In this document: positions 40,921-50,616 of the stretch, piece after piece
Layout of the letters: every line of letters starts with the position of its first letter
Numbering within the stretch: position 1 is the first letter of the stretch
Assembly (NCBI RefSeq): GCF_001696605.3
Contig: NZ_CP031716.1
Span: forward strand, 3,410,001 to 3,474,000
Length of the DNA: 64,000 nucleotides
Reading direction: 5' to 3'
Source: Acinetobacter wuhouensis
GTDB lineage: Bacteria > Pseudomonadota > Gammaproteobacteria > Pseudomonadales > Moraxellaceae
The notes under the pieces: generated by a model
Seen by the model: only the letters and a program-made list of their open reading frames with translations
What the model was told of the DNA's origin: nothing
Database searches by the model: none
Made by a program: the position numbers and the translations under genes

Positions 40921-43758
40921 ATGGATATCCGTGTGCTACCGATTATTATCCTACTTCCGTTAATACTTGGCACAACCCTTGTCCTCTGGCTAAAACAATT
41001 CTCTCGAGGAATTACAGCTTTAGGGGCAATTGGAGTCAGTTTAAGCAGTTTCATCCTGCTCCTGACTCAAGCCAAACCCGTATTGAATGGTCAATCCATC
41101 TTAGAGCACTGGCAATGGCTACCTCAAGTTGGAATTGATTTAAGCTTCCGCTTAGATGCATTGAGCTTAATCTTTTCGTTGCTGATTACAGGCATCGGTA
41201 CGCTGATTTATATCTATGCCTATTACTATCTCAGCCCCAAAAACTCTCTCAGCAAACTCTATACTTTATTGATGTTGTTCATGGCGGCCATGTTGGGTAT
41301 TTCGCTGTCGAATAACTTAATTATTTTGTTGGTTTTTTGGGAACTCACCAGTATTTCCTCATTCCTTTTGGTCGGATATTGGAGCAATTACGATGCAGCC
41401 CAAAGAGGCTCACGTATGGCGCTTACCATTACAGGAATGGGTGGTTTAGCCATGCTCGGTGGCTTTATTCTATTGGGGCAAATTGCGGGAACGTATCAAA
41501 TTGATCAACTCACAGGTATGGCGCAACACATTCAAAATAGCGCCTTATTTGTTCCTGCTTTATTACTGATTTTATTAGGTGCTTTTACCAAAAGTGCGCA
41601 ATTCCCGTTCCATTTTTGGTTACCTAATGCGATGGCAGCACCAACGCCTGTTTCAGCATATTTACACTCAGCCACGATGGTAAAAGCAGGGATTTTCCTT
41701 GTTGCTCGCTTATTGCCTATTTTTGTCGGCTCAACACTGTTTCATAATCTTGTGACCACGATTGGTCTATTCACCTTATGTATGGCCGCTTTTTTTGCCA
41801 TTTTTAAAGAAGATTTAAAAGGTTTATTGGCTTATTCAACGATCAGTCATCTTGGTCTGATCATGTGTTTGCTTGGAATCGGCTCTCCGCTCGCTGTCGC
41901 TGCGGCAATTTTCCACATCATTAACCATGCTACATTCAAAGCAGCATTGTTCATGATCGCGGGGATTATTGACCATGAATCTGGTACGCGAGATTTAAGA
42001 AAGCTTAGTGGTTTATGGCAACTTCTTCCATTCACAGCAACATTGACAATGATTACTGCTGCAGCAATGGCAGGTGTTCCTTTGACCAATGGTTTCTTGT
42101 CTAAAGAAATGTTCTTTACTGAACTGTTGGCAAATCTATCAGGTGCCTATGTTGTTTTAGCAGCAATCGTTGCGACATTGGCGGGGTTATTTGCTGTTGC
42201 CTACTCTGTTCGCTTGGTTCACGGCGTATTCTTTGATGGTGATGTGGGTCGTGATGTTCCAAATAAAGATGCTCATGAGCCGCACATTGGTATGCGTGCG
42301 CCCGCAATATTATTGGCAATTTTATGTATTCTAGTGGGACCACTTCCTGCACTCTTGGTAGAAAATATTGTCAATGCAGGAACCAAAGCAACGACACAAC
42401 TTCCGCAATTTGAAGGTGTTCATTTAGCCATTTGGCATGGGTTTAATCTGCCTTTATTGATGAGTGCGATTGCATTAGTCGGTGGTGTGATTTTCTACTT
42501 TGCCTTAGCCAAAGGCGGGCGCATCCGTGAAATCGACCTAGACCCAAGTTTAGGGCGTTTGCAAGGTAAATTGCTATTTGAAGATTTCCTCAAAAATCTA
42601 TTACTCATTTCGCGCAAAATTAAAAAGAAAACTGAAACAGGTTCTTTGCAGAACTATTTATTGTGGATTTTAGTGTTTAGTGTTGTATTGGTTGCAACAC
42701 CATTTATTGGTCAAAATATTACAACAGGTACGCGAGAACTGACACACGCGCCACTCGTTGCAATTGTCTTATGGTTACTCCTCTTCTCAGCATGTTGGAT
42801 GATGTTGTGGTTTCATCATGAGCGTATCAAAGCCGTCTTAATCAGTGGTGCGGTAGGTTTAGTGGTCACTATGATTTTTGTGACCTTATCTGCACCTGAT
42901 TTGGCTTTAACGCAAATCACAGTCGATGTGGTGACTACTGTTTTACTACTCATGAGCTTGTCACTACTTCCACAACTGACACCATATGAATCAAGTCGTA
43001 CACGACGTTGGCGTGATGCTGTCATTGCCATTGGTGGTGGTTTAGGCATCAGCTGGATTGCATGGTTGATCATGACTCGCGACCACAATTCAATTTCGTG
43101 GTTCTTTGTACAGCAATCACTTCCACTCGGCGGCGGTTCGAATATTGTCAATGTCATTCTCGTAGACTTCCGTGGCTTCGATACCTTTGGCGAGATCACC
43201 GTACTCGGTATCGCTGCAATTGGCGCACTATGTTTAATGGATGGTATGCGTGCGCACGGTACAACCATGACCGAAGGTCTAAGTTACCGTTTTAACCCAT
43301 CTCCATTGATGTTCCGTATGACTGCATCTTGGGTTTTGCCGATTGCACTCGTCGTGAGTTTATTCATTTTCCTACGTGGACATAATTATCCTGGTGGTGG
43401 TTTTATTGCTGGCTTAATCACATCTATGGCATTGATCATTCAATATATTGCACTTGGACAAGATCAAGCCGAGCACATGCTCAAAGCCAAGTCTGGTCGC
43501 TTATATGAAGTTTGGATCGGTTTAGGATTGATTATTGCAGGCTTAACAGGTATTGCTGCATGGCTCTGGGGTCGTCCATTCTTGACCAGTGCGCATGTTT
43601 ATGTGGAATCGAGTCTGTTTGATACCTTCCACTTTGCATCAGCAGCTGCATTTGATTTAGGTGTATATGGCACAGTGGTTGGTGCAACCATGTTGCTCAT
43701 TTCTGTTCTTGGCGATTCTCGACATTCAAGTATGTCGGGTCCTGTACCAAAGGAGTAA
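40921..43758 (+). CDS. mrpA: Na+/H+ antiporter Mrp subunit A (fused A-B, PhaAB type)
   Basis: The large subunit of the multi-component Mrp cation/proton antiporter, homologous to complex I NuoL. The 945-aa chain has about 14 proton-antiporter helices (1-510) with the essential Glu141 (WELTSIS), Lys224 (FTKSAQF) and Lys255 (TMVKAGIF). An MrpA C-terminal domain (about 560-770) follows, then a fused MrpB-like domain (about 790-940, RGHNYPGGGFIAGL). The fusion is the group 2 (Pha) arrangement, hence there is no separate mrpB. Start ATG 40921 has no clear ribosome site. It heads an operon mrpA-C-D-E-F-G with overlaps of a few bases. Confidence 0.96.
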   Translation: MDIRVLPIIILLPLILGTTLVLWLKQFSRGITALGAIGVSLSSFILLLTQAKPVLNGQSILEHWQWLPQVGIDLSFRLDALSLIFSLLITGIGTLIYIYAYYYLSPKNSLSKLYTLLMLFMAAMLGISLSNNLIILLVFWELTSISSFLLVGYWSNYDAAQRGSRMALTITGMGGLAMLGGFILLGQIAGTYQIDQLTGMAQHIQNSALFVPALLLILLGAFTKSAQFPFHFWLPNAMAAPTPVSAYLHSATMVKAGIFLVARLLPIFVGSTLFHNLVTTIGLFTLCMAAFFAIFKEDLKGLLAYSTISHLGLIMCLLGIGSPLAVAAAIFHIINHATFKAALFMIAGIIDHESGTRDLRKLSGLWQLLPFTATLTMITAAAMAGVPLTNGFLSKEMFFTELLANLSGAYVVLAAIVATLAGLFAVAYSVRLVHGVFFDGDVGRDVPNKDAHEPHIGMRAPAILLAILCILVGPLPALLVENIVNAGTKATTQLPQFEGVHLAIWHGFNLPLLMSAIALVGGVIFYFALAKGGRIREIDLDPSLGRLQGKLLFEDFLKNLLLISRKIKKKTETGSLQNYLLWILVFSVVLVATPFIGQNITTGTRELTHAPLVAIVLWLLLFSACWMMLWFHHERIKAVLISGAVGLVVTMIFVTLSAPDLALTQITVDVVTTVLLLMSLSLLPQLTPYESSRTRRWRDAVIAIGGGLGISWIAWLIMTRDHNSISWFFVQQSLPLGGGSNIVNVILVDFRGFDTFGEITVLGIAAIGALCLMDGMRAHGTTMTEGLSYRFNPSPLMFRMTASWVLPIALVVSLFIFLRGHNYPGGGFIAGLITSMALIIQYIALGQDQAEHMLKAKSGRLYEVWIGLGLIIAGLTGIAAWLWGRPFLTSAHVYVESSLFDTFHFASAAAFDLGVYGTVVGATMLLISVLGDSRHSSMSGPVPKE

Positions 43759-43761
43759 TTC

Positions 43762-44127
43762 ATGATCAGTTTAGAATTTTTAATTGCAACTGGGATTGGA
43801 TTATTGGTTGCCACGGGTATTTATTTGATTCTACGTGCACGTACCTTCCCTGTAGTTTTAGGTTTGGCCATGATCGGCTATGCAGTGAATATCTTTCTTT
43901 TTGCAATGGGAAGACTACAAACCAATTCACCTGCGATACTCACCCAAGCACATAAAGTGACAGACCCTCTTCCACAGGCTTTGGTACTGACTGCAATTGT
44001 GATTGGTTTTGCCACCACAGCTTTTATTGTGCAATTGGCACTACGCAGTCGTTTTGAGTCGGGTACTGACCATGTCGATGCCAAAGAAGAACAGAGTAAC
44101 TTTGACCCGCGTGAGGATGAGCCATAA
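43762..44127 (+). CDS. mrpC: Mrp antiporter subunit C
   Basis: A 121-aa NuoK-like subunit with three membrane helices (about 5-25, 30-50 and 72-95). The motif TGIYLILRARTFPVVLGLAMIGYAVNIFLFA is typical of MrpC, and the third helix (QALVLTAIVIGFATTAFIVQLAL) matches too. AGGAG lies at 43752-43756, overlapping the end of mrpA; the stop overlaps the mrpD start by one base (TAATG). Its acidic C-terminal tail is short. Essential for the full complex in known Mrp systems. Confidence 0.95.
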   Translation: MISLEFLIATGIGLLVATGIYLILRARTFPVVLGLAMIGYAVNIFLFAMGRLQTNSPAILTQAHKVTDPLPQALVLTAIVIGFATTAFIVQLALRSRFESGTDHVDAKEEQSNFDPREDEP

Positions 44128-45929
44128 TGAGCAGTTTTTTAAATTTTTGGTCCGCTCATTCTCCAATTTTCAGTATATTAATTCCTGCATTCACAGGTTT
44201 TGTGCTGATTTTATTGGGCAATCCCGGTTCAGGTTCTTTAAAACAGGATTGGCGTCAGCCGTGGCGTAGAGGCATCAGTTTAATTTCCGTATTACTGGGA
44301 TTAGCCACTGCGATCAGCTATCTGATTCAAGCCAATACTGGAAAAATCTTTGTTTACCAACTCAGTGAATGGACAGCCCCTTTTGGCATTGTAATGGTCT
44401 TAGACCGCCTTTCTGCGCTGATGCTTGTGCTAACTTACGCCCTTGCTGCACCGATTTTATGGTTTGCCAGTAAAGAATGGGATGAGCGTGGGCGATATTT
44501 CCATGCGATGTTCCATTTATTATTAATGGGACTATGTGGTGCGTTCCTCACAGGCGATTTATTTAACCTATTCGTTTTCTTTGAAATATTGTTAATGGCA
44601 TCCTATGTGCTGTTATTGCATGCACAAGGTAAAGCTCGCTTTCAACTCGGTATTCATTACGTCACCATTAACCTATTGGCTTCTGCGCTGTTCCTGATTG
44701 GGCTTGGCATGATCTATGGCAGTGTCGGTAGCTTAAATATGGCTGACGTTGCACGTATCTTGCCAACACTGGAAAATGATCAACATCGTTTGGCAATTGC
44801 AGGTGGATTACTACTCTTCGTTGTATTTGGTATTAAAGCCGCGATGTTACCCGTCGGTTTTTGGCTTCCAAAAACCTATGCTGTGGCGACCACGCCTGTT
44901 GCAGCAATATTTACCATCATGACCAAAGTTGGGATTTATGCAATTTTACGTGTCAATGGTACGGTGTTTAATGATGCGCTTGGGCAATCGCTGTTAAACA
45001 CCTGGTTACTCCCGATCGGCTTACTCACCTCACTTTATGGCGCCATTGGAGCATTGGCTTCAGAGCGTTTAAGACGCTTTGTTGGATTCATGGTACTGTC
45101 TTCAATAGGCACTATCTTAGTTGCGATTTCACTCTCAAATACGCAAGCTTGGGCAGCAGGCTTATATTATTTAGTCCACAGTACCATTATCGCAGCGTCA
45201 TTCTATTTATTGTGTGGCTGGATCACCTCACAACGTGGAGCGTTTAAAGATCATTTAAAAGTTGCACCGAAAATGAAGCAAGAAAAAGCCATTTCTATTG
45301 CATTCTTTTTAATTGCGCTAATGATGGCAGGTCTACCCCCATTTAGTGGGTTCTTAGGCAAAGTTCTACTTCTACAAGCAACTGCCAATCATGCTTTTCA
45401 GATCACGATTATTGTGATTATTCTCATTGTGAGTTTATTGAGTATCATTGCATTTACACGTGCTGGTTTTATCCTGTTTTGGAGAGCAACAACACCTGAA
45501 AGCAACCCACAAGAAGAAGCGTTTATTGCCTATCAACAATTGCCGAATCAAGCCCCTGCTCGTAATGATAAAACCATTTATTTATTACTTGCTGGATTGA
45601 TCGCCTATGTTGCATGTGCTGCGCCGATTTTAAGCTATGTTGAAAAAACAGCTGCTCAAATCACAGATGCACCATTGTATCAACACAGTATTTTAAAAAC
45701 AGATGAGCATGGTCAGGTCATTAGTGTTGAACCATTCGATCCAAACTATGTCCCTGAAACGAAATATAATGGTGAAATGGTAGATCCAAATGCACATTAT
45801 ATTCCGTATCTGATTAGCCCCGAGACTTTAAAGGGTGAGCATATTTCTGAATATAAAAAGCGTCAGATCCAAGGACAAGAGCAACAACAGCAAGTTGAAA
45901 ATGATCAACTCAAACCAATGGAGCAATAA
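44127..45929 (+). CDS. mrpD: Mrp antiporter subunit D
   Basis: A 600-aa proton-antiporter-like subunit with about 14 helices (residues 15-510), homologous to NuoN/NuoM. The functional acidic residue is the Glu in NLFVFFEILLMASYV (about residue 154), and Lys residues lie in FGIKAAMLPVGFW and FTIMTKVGIY. The C-terminal ~75 residues (IQGQEQQQQVENDQLKPM) form a hydrophilic Gln-rich tail that most MrpD proteins lack, seemingly a local extension. It is translationally coupled to mrpC, and the next start (mrpE) follows its stop directly. Confidence 0.95.
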   Translation: MSSFLNFWSAHSPIFSILIPAFTGFVLILLGNPGSGSLKQDWRQPWRRGISLISVLLGLATAISYLIQANTGKIFVYQLSEWTAPFGIVMVLDRLSALMLVLTYALAAPILWFASKEWDERGRYFHAMFHLLLMGLCGAFLTGDLFNLFVFFEILLMASYVLLLHAQGKARFQLGIHYVTINLLASALFLIGLGMIYGSVGSLNMADVARILPTLENDQHRLAIAGGLLLFVVFGIKAAMLPVGFWLPKTYAVATTPVAAIFTIMTKVGIYAILRVNGTVFNDALGQSLLNTWLLPIGLLTSLYGAIGALASERLRRFVGFMVLSSIGTILVAISLSNTQAWAAGLYYLVHSTIIAASFYLLCGWITSQRGAFKDHLKVAPKMKQEKAISIAFFLIALMMAGLPPFSGFLGKVLLLQATANHAFQITIIVIILIVSLLSIIAFTRAGFILFWRATTPESNPQEEAFIAYQQLPNQAPARNDKTIYLLLAGLIAYVACAAPILSYVEKTAAQITDAPLYQHSILKTDEHGQVISVEPFDPNYVPETKYNGEMVDPNAHYIPYLISPETLKGEHISEYKKRQIQGQEQQQQVENDQLKPMEQ

Positions 45930-46451
45930 ATGCAAAAAAATTCTTTATTCGCTCGGATGGTACCACATCCATTTGTTTCGGTAATTGTGGCAATGAGTTG
46001 GTTAATGTTGAATCACAGCGCAGCATTATTTGATGTTGTTGTTGCGATTGTTCTAGGCTTAATCATTCCTAAACTGATACAGCCGTTTATTGTAAATACG
46101 CCGAATATTCATTGGAATATTGCAATAAAACTATTCTTTGTGGTGCTATGGGACATTATCATTTCAAATGTTAGAGTGGCTAAACAAGTACTCGGTTCAA
46201 CCAAAAACTTAGAGCCAAAATGGTTTCGTGTTCCATTGGAAACTGACCATGAACATGTGAACACTTTACTCGCGATGATCATCACCACGACCCCGGGAAC
46301 TGTCAGTGCTGGGATTGACCAAGAACGTGGCGACATCCTTGTACATGCCTTAAGTTGTAGTGACCCAGATGCTGAAATTGAAGCGATTAAACAACGCTAC
46401 GAAGTACCATTGATTGAAATTTTTGATGTTCAGCAAGGAGATAACACATGA
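45930..46451 (+). CDS. mrpE: Mrp antiporter subunit E
   Basis: A 173-aa small subunit with two or three N-terminal membrane helices (about 10-45 and 60-85) and a cytoplasmic domain with the MrpE-typical LLAMIITTTPGTVSAGIDQERGDILVHAL. Its ATG begins immediately after the mrpD stop, and its end overlaps mrpF by four bases (ATGA). It is not needed for ion exchange in every species but is conserved in operons of this type. An AAGGAG at 46434-46439 within its 3' end serves mrpF. Confidence 0.94.
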   Translation: MQKNSLFARMVPHPFVSVIVAMSWLMLNHSAALFDVVVAIVLGLIIPKLIQPFIVNTPNIHWNIAIKLFFVVLWDIIISNVRVAKQVLGSTKNLEPKWFRVPLETDHEHVNTLLAMIITTTPGTVSAGIDQERGDILVHALSCSDPDAEIEAIKQRYEVPLIEIFDVQQGDNT

Positions 46452-46723
46452 TCATTCTTCCTTATGTTTTAGGTCTTTGTTTACTTGCTGTCACCATCTC
46501 CATGCTATTGTGTTTAATTCGTCTTGTCATGGGACCCTCGATTGTTGATCGCTTGTTGGCACTCGATACTTTGTTTTTAAATGCCACCTGTTTAATCGTT
46601 ATCCTTGCAATTTATTGGGCGAGTACCAATATGTTTGAAGGCGCTTTACTGGTTGCAATGCTTGGTTTCGTCTCTACCGCTGCACTTGCCCGTTATTTCA
46701 CAACGGGTCATGTAATCGATTAA
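46448..46723 (+). CDS. mrpF: Mrp antiporter subunit F
   Basis: A 91-aa protein with three membrane helices (about 5-27, 36-56 and 60-82). RLVMGPSIVDRLLALDTLFLN is the MrpF signature. It overlaps mrpE by four bases and is followed by mrpG after a 24-base gap that contains an odd short reading frame. Length is normal. Confidence 0.94.
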   Translation: MIILPYVLGLCLLAVTISMLLCLIRLVMGPSIVDRLLALDTLFLNATCLIVILAIYWASTNMFEGALLVAMLGFVSTAALARYFTTGHVID

Positions 46724-46734
46724 GGAGAACTATC

Positions 46735-46758
46735 ATGGAGAATCAACATGGGAAATAA
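46735..46758 (+). other. Seven-codon reading frame overlapping the mrpG start
   Basis: AAGGAG (46722-46727) precedes an ATG at 46735 that opens MENQHGK and stops at 46756-46758. The stop overlaps the mrpG start region in another frame. It may be a reinitiation or coupling device or an accident; mrpG has its own GGAG. Confidence 0.25.
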
Positions 46759-47140
46759 TATGCAACTCCTCATGGAAATTTTGGTTTCTTTCTTTTTGAT
46801 CGTCGGTGCATTTTTCACATTGGTCGGTGGTATCGGCATGGTCAAACTACCCGATTTGTTTATGCGATTACACGCACCTACTAAGTCAAGTACTTTAGGT
46901 TTAGGTAGTTTTTTAATTGCGGGGATGATTTATGCAGCATTTAATCATCGCCTTGGTTTTGCTGAGATTTTGATTACACTACTCGCATTTATTACGGCAC
47001 CTGTATCTGCAAATTTGATTGCACAAGCTGCGATTCATTTGCGTTTACGTTCAACCTCGGGTGATGTACCTGAAGCGATTAATCGACCATTGCCATGGCA
47101 ACGCCAAAAGGTCATCAAACAATTTAAAGATGAGATTTAA
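46748..47140 (+). CDS. mrpG: Mrp antiporter subunit G
   Basis: A 130-aa protein with three membrane helices (about 8-30, 45-65 and 70-92). GGIGMVKLPDLFMRLHAPTKSSTLG is the MrpG motif. The ATG at 46748 has GGAG seven bases upstream (46737-46740); an in-frame ATG at 46760 is also possible. It is the last mrp subunit; 69 bp separate it from ribE without a terminator, so read-through into ribE is possible. The Arg/Gln/Lys-rich tail is normal for the family. Confidence 0.93.
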   Translation: MGNNMQLLMEILVSFFLIVGAFFTLVGGIGMVKLPDLFMRLHAPTKSSTLGLGSFLIAGMIYAAFNHRLGFAEILITLLAFITAPVSANLIAQAAIHLRLRSTSGDVPEAINRPLPWQRQKVIKQFKDEI

Positions 47141-47209
47141 ATTATACTAAGACTCTGTCTTTACTTTTAAATCGTTACAATAGTCGCTCCCCAAATAAAG
47201 AGTATCAAT

Positions 47210-47842
47210 ATGTACACAGGCATCGTTCAAGGCTTAGAAAAAGTTGTCAATATTCAACAAGGTGACAATTTCACGACCTTATACATCTCCAATGAAAATC
47301 ATTTTTTTGATGATATTTTTATTGGTGCCAGCGTTGCTATTGATGGTACGTGTTTAACTGCGACAGGCTATGATCCTGTTTTAAATATGGTGTCTTTTGA
47401 TGTGGGTGCATTTACCACTTCATTAACAACATTGGGTTTTTTAAACATTGGAGATGAAGTCAATATCGAGCGTTCCATTAAAGCGGGGATGGAAAATGGT
47501 GGACATAACCTATTTGGTCATATCGAAGGCATGGCAAGCATTAAAGATGTGGTACATACAGGTGAAACCGTGCATATCGATCTTGTAATCCCTGACGACA
47601 ATATCAAATATTTCTTTAAAAAAGGTTTTATTGGCTTACAAGGCTGTAGTTTGACCGTCAACCGTGTTGATCGTAAGACCAATGAAATTTCAGTTGATCT
47701 AATACCCGAAACGCTTCGATTGACTACATTTAAAAATGCACAAATCGGCGGAAAGTTGAATTACGAAATTGATCAAATGACCCGTACGATGGTGGATACA
47801 CTCGAAAGTATCCATGAACGATTAAACAATAAAATGGAATAA
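47210..47842 (+). CDS. ribE: Riboflavin synthase alpha-like protein with altered N-lobe
   Basis: A 210-aa duplicated lumazine-binding barrel similar in length and C-lobe to E. coli RibE, which dismutates two 6,7-dimethyl-8-ribityllumazine molecules into riboflavin. Catalytic counterparts are present: Ser41, Cys48, Thr50, the His of GGHNLFGH (His104), Ser of QGCSLTV, and Asp of NYEIDQMT. The N-lobe motif that reads METLR.TNLG in E. coli is AFTTSLTTLG here, so the first ligand site is changed. It may be an active synthase or a flavin/lumazine-binding paralogue. A -10-like TACAAT is at 47176-47181. No other riboflavin gene is in the window. Confidence 0.8.
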   Translation: MYTGIVQGLEKVVNIQQGDNFTTLYISNENHFFDDIFIGASVAIDGTCLTATGYDPVLNMVSFDVGAFTTSLTTLGFLNIGDEVNIERSIKAGMENGGHNLFGHIEGMASIKDVVHTGETVHIDLVIPDDNIKYFFKKGFIGLQGCSLTVNRVDRKTNEISVDLIPETLRLTTFKNAQIGGKLNYEIDQMTRTMVDTLESIHERLNNKME

Positions 47843-47860
47843 AATCTATTTCCCAATAAA

Positions 47861-47890
47861 AAAGCCAATGATCAACATTGGCTTTCTTTT
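47861..47890. terminator. Bidirectional terminator between ribE and the PF10118-type gene
   Basis: AAAGCCAATG (47861-47870), loop ATCAA, CATTGGCTTT (47876-47885), followed by CTTTTATT. A-runs on the left make it work on the minus strand also. Confidence 0.85.
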
Positions 47891-47900
47891 ATTAAATCAA

Positions 47901-48794
47901 TCAACTATAAAGTTGCGGGTGGACTTCCTCCTGGAAGCTTTCCATCCCATATTCATCTGCTAAACGCTCTTTCCAATATGCCACAATTTTTGAATAATCA
48001 ATTTCATCAGGATGAAAATCAGCTTTGTAATAAGATAGATATTCAGGAATCAGTGAAATCAACATTTTTGAAATCATATAAATTCCAAAAATATTTTGTG
48101 GAATTTTCGGTAAGCTTTTTTTCCAGTCCTGCATGAACAGACGTGATGCAGAATAGAAAGTTAAACTCGCAAAACCTGTGGTCACATTACGCATGACTGT
48201 ACGGCGAGTACGATCATCTTTATACAACGCTTGATACACATCAAAAGCCACTGAACGATGCTCAATTTCTTCGATCGCATGCCAAACCCAGAGTTTAATT
48301 GCATCGTCGTCTAAGGTCTGCAACACTTCTGGATGACGCAGAATATAACCACCAAGCAAAGCCGTAAAATGTTCAAATGCTGCGGTTACTGCAAGCTGTA
48401 ACTTTGGATGTACACTTTTAATAAATGCATCACGACGTCCCAACCATGCTTGGAAACTATCTAAATTATAATCATCACGACGCCAAGCATCATTAAACTC
48501 AGTATGAGCTTTGGAGTGCATCGCTTCTTGCCCAATAAAAGCCGCAATCTGAGCTTGCAATTTTTCATCGGTAATTTTATCACGTACATTTCTTACACTA
48601 TGAACAAAGAATTGTTCGCCGATTGGAAATGTCGAAGACAGTGCTGTGAGTAAATGGGACATCACAGGTGAATTGGCAAAGAAATGTCTGCGAATTTTTT
48701 TAGGATTAAAGTCTGGTTTACGAACTTTAATGCCAATGGCTTTAGGACGGTTTAAATATGATTTTTTTTCTGCCGTCGCTTGAACTGTAGACAT
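47901..48794 (-). CDS. PF10118-type metal-dependent hydrolase-like protein
   Basis: A 297-aa protein of the family annotated as predicted metal-dependent hydrolase (PF10118). It has a helical bundle with diiron-type ligands: QEAMHSKAHTEFN (Glu, two His) and WHAIEEIEHRSVAFDVYQ (Glu, Glu, His). The spacing resembles ferritin-like oxidases more than hydrolases. The ATG at 48794 is preferred to the upstream GTG at 48872 because AGGA lies ten bases before it and the family begins near MSTVQ. It is monocistronic. A Fur-box-like sequence lies about 150 bp upstream, which would fit an iron-dependent enzyme. Confidence 0.86.
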   Translation of the reverse strand: MSTVQATAEKKSYLNRPKAIGIKVRKPDFNPKKIRRHFFANSPVMSHLLTALSSTFPIGEQFFVHSVRNVRDKITDEKLQAQIAAFIGQEAMHSKAHTEFNDAWRRDDYNLDSFQAWLGRRDAFIKSVHPKLQLAVTAAFEHFTALLGGYILRHPEVLQTLDDDAIKLWVWHAIEEIEHRSVAFDVYQALYKDDRTRRTVMRNVTTGFASLTFYSASRLFMQDWKKSLPKIPQNIFGIYMISKMLISLIPEYLSYYKADFHPDEIDYSKIVAYWKERLADEYGMESFQEEVHPQLYS

Positions 48795-48937
48795 CGGTCT
48801 TATCCTACATTTGTCTGAAATCCATTCTATCTTGGCAGATTCATTTTTTTTGTATATTGCAGAATAAATCACAGAATGGCGAAAATGCTCACATTGTCAA
48901 TTCAGCCACATCAATTATATCTCATTGTTGTCATTAT

Positions 48938-48956
48938 TTTCATAATAATCATTATT
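48938..48956. promoter_or_regulatory. Fur-box-like 19-mer upstream of the PF10118-type gene
   Basis: The 19-mer ending in ATAATAATCATTATT matches the Fur consensus GATAATGATAATCATTATC at 14 of 19 positions. The AT-rich background makes chance matches likely. Confidence 0.3.
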
Positions 48957-49036
48957 TATTAATATCTTAGTAACTCATCCAAACAAGTAAAATAATTCAC
49001 ATTTTGTCACTAAAACCTACAAACATCCGATAAAAC

Positions 49037-49060
49037 AAAACCCACATTGCTGCGGGTTTT
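49037..49060 (-). terminator. gltD terminator
   Basis: On the minus strand the arms AAAACCCGC and GTGGGTTTT (one mismatch) enclose AGCAAT and are followed by GTTTTATC. It lies 38 bases after the gltD stop. Confidence 0.65.
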
Positions 49061-49097
49061 GGAAATGGGTCTTTGGAGTTTAAACGTTATCGTCCAA

Positions 49098-50591
<1,494 letters not shown>

Positions 50592-50616
50592 CCTACCTAA
50601 AATTTGAGTAGTGGAA

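Noticed and set aside
42116..43295. Several reading frames opposite to or shifted within mrpA
   Set aside because: They overlap a full-length conserved membrane subunit, lack ribosome sites and show no domain; they are shadows of mrpA codon structure.
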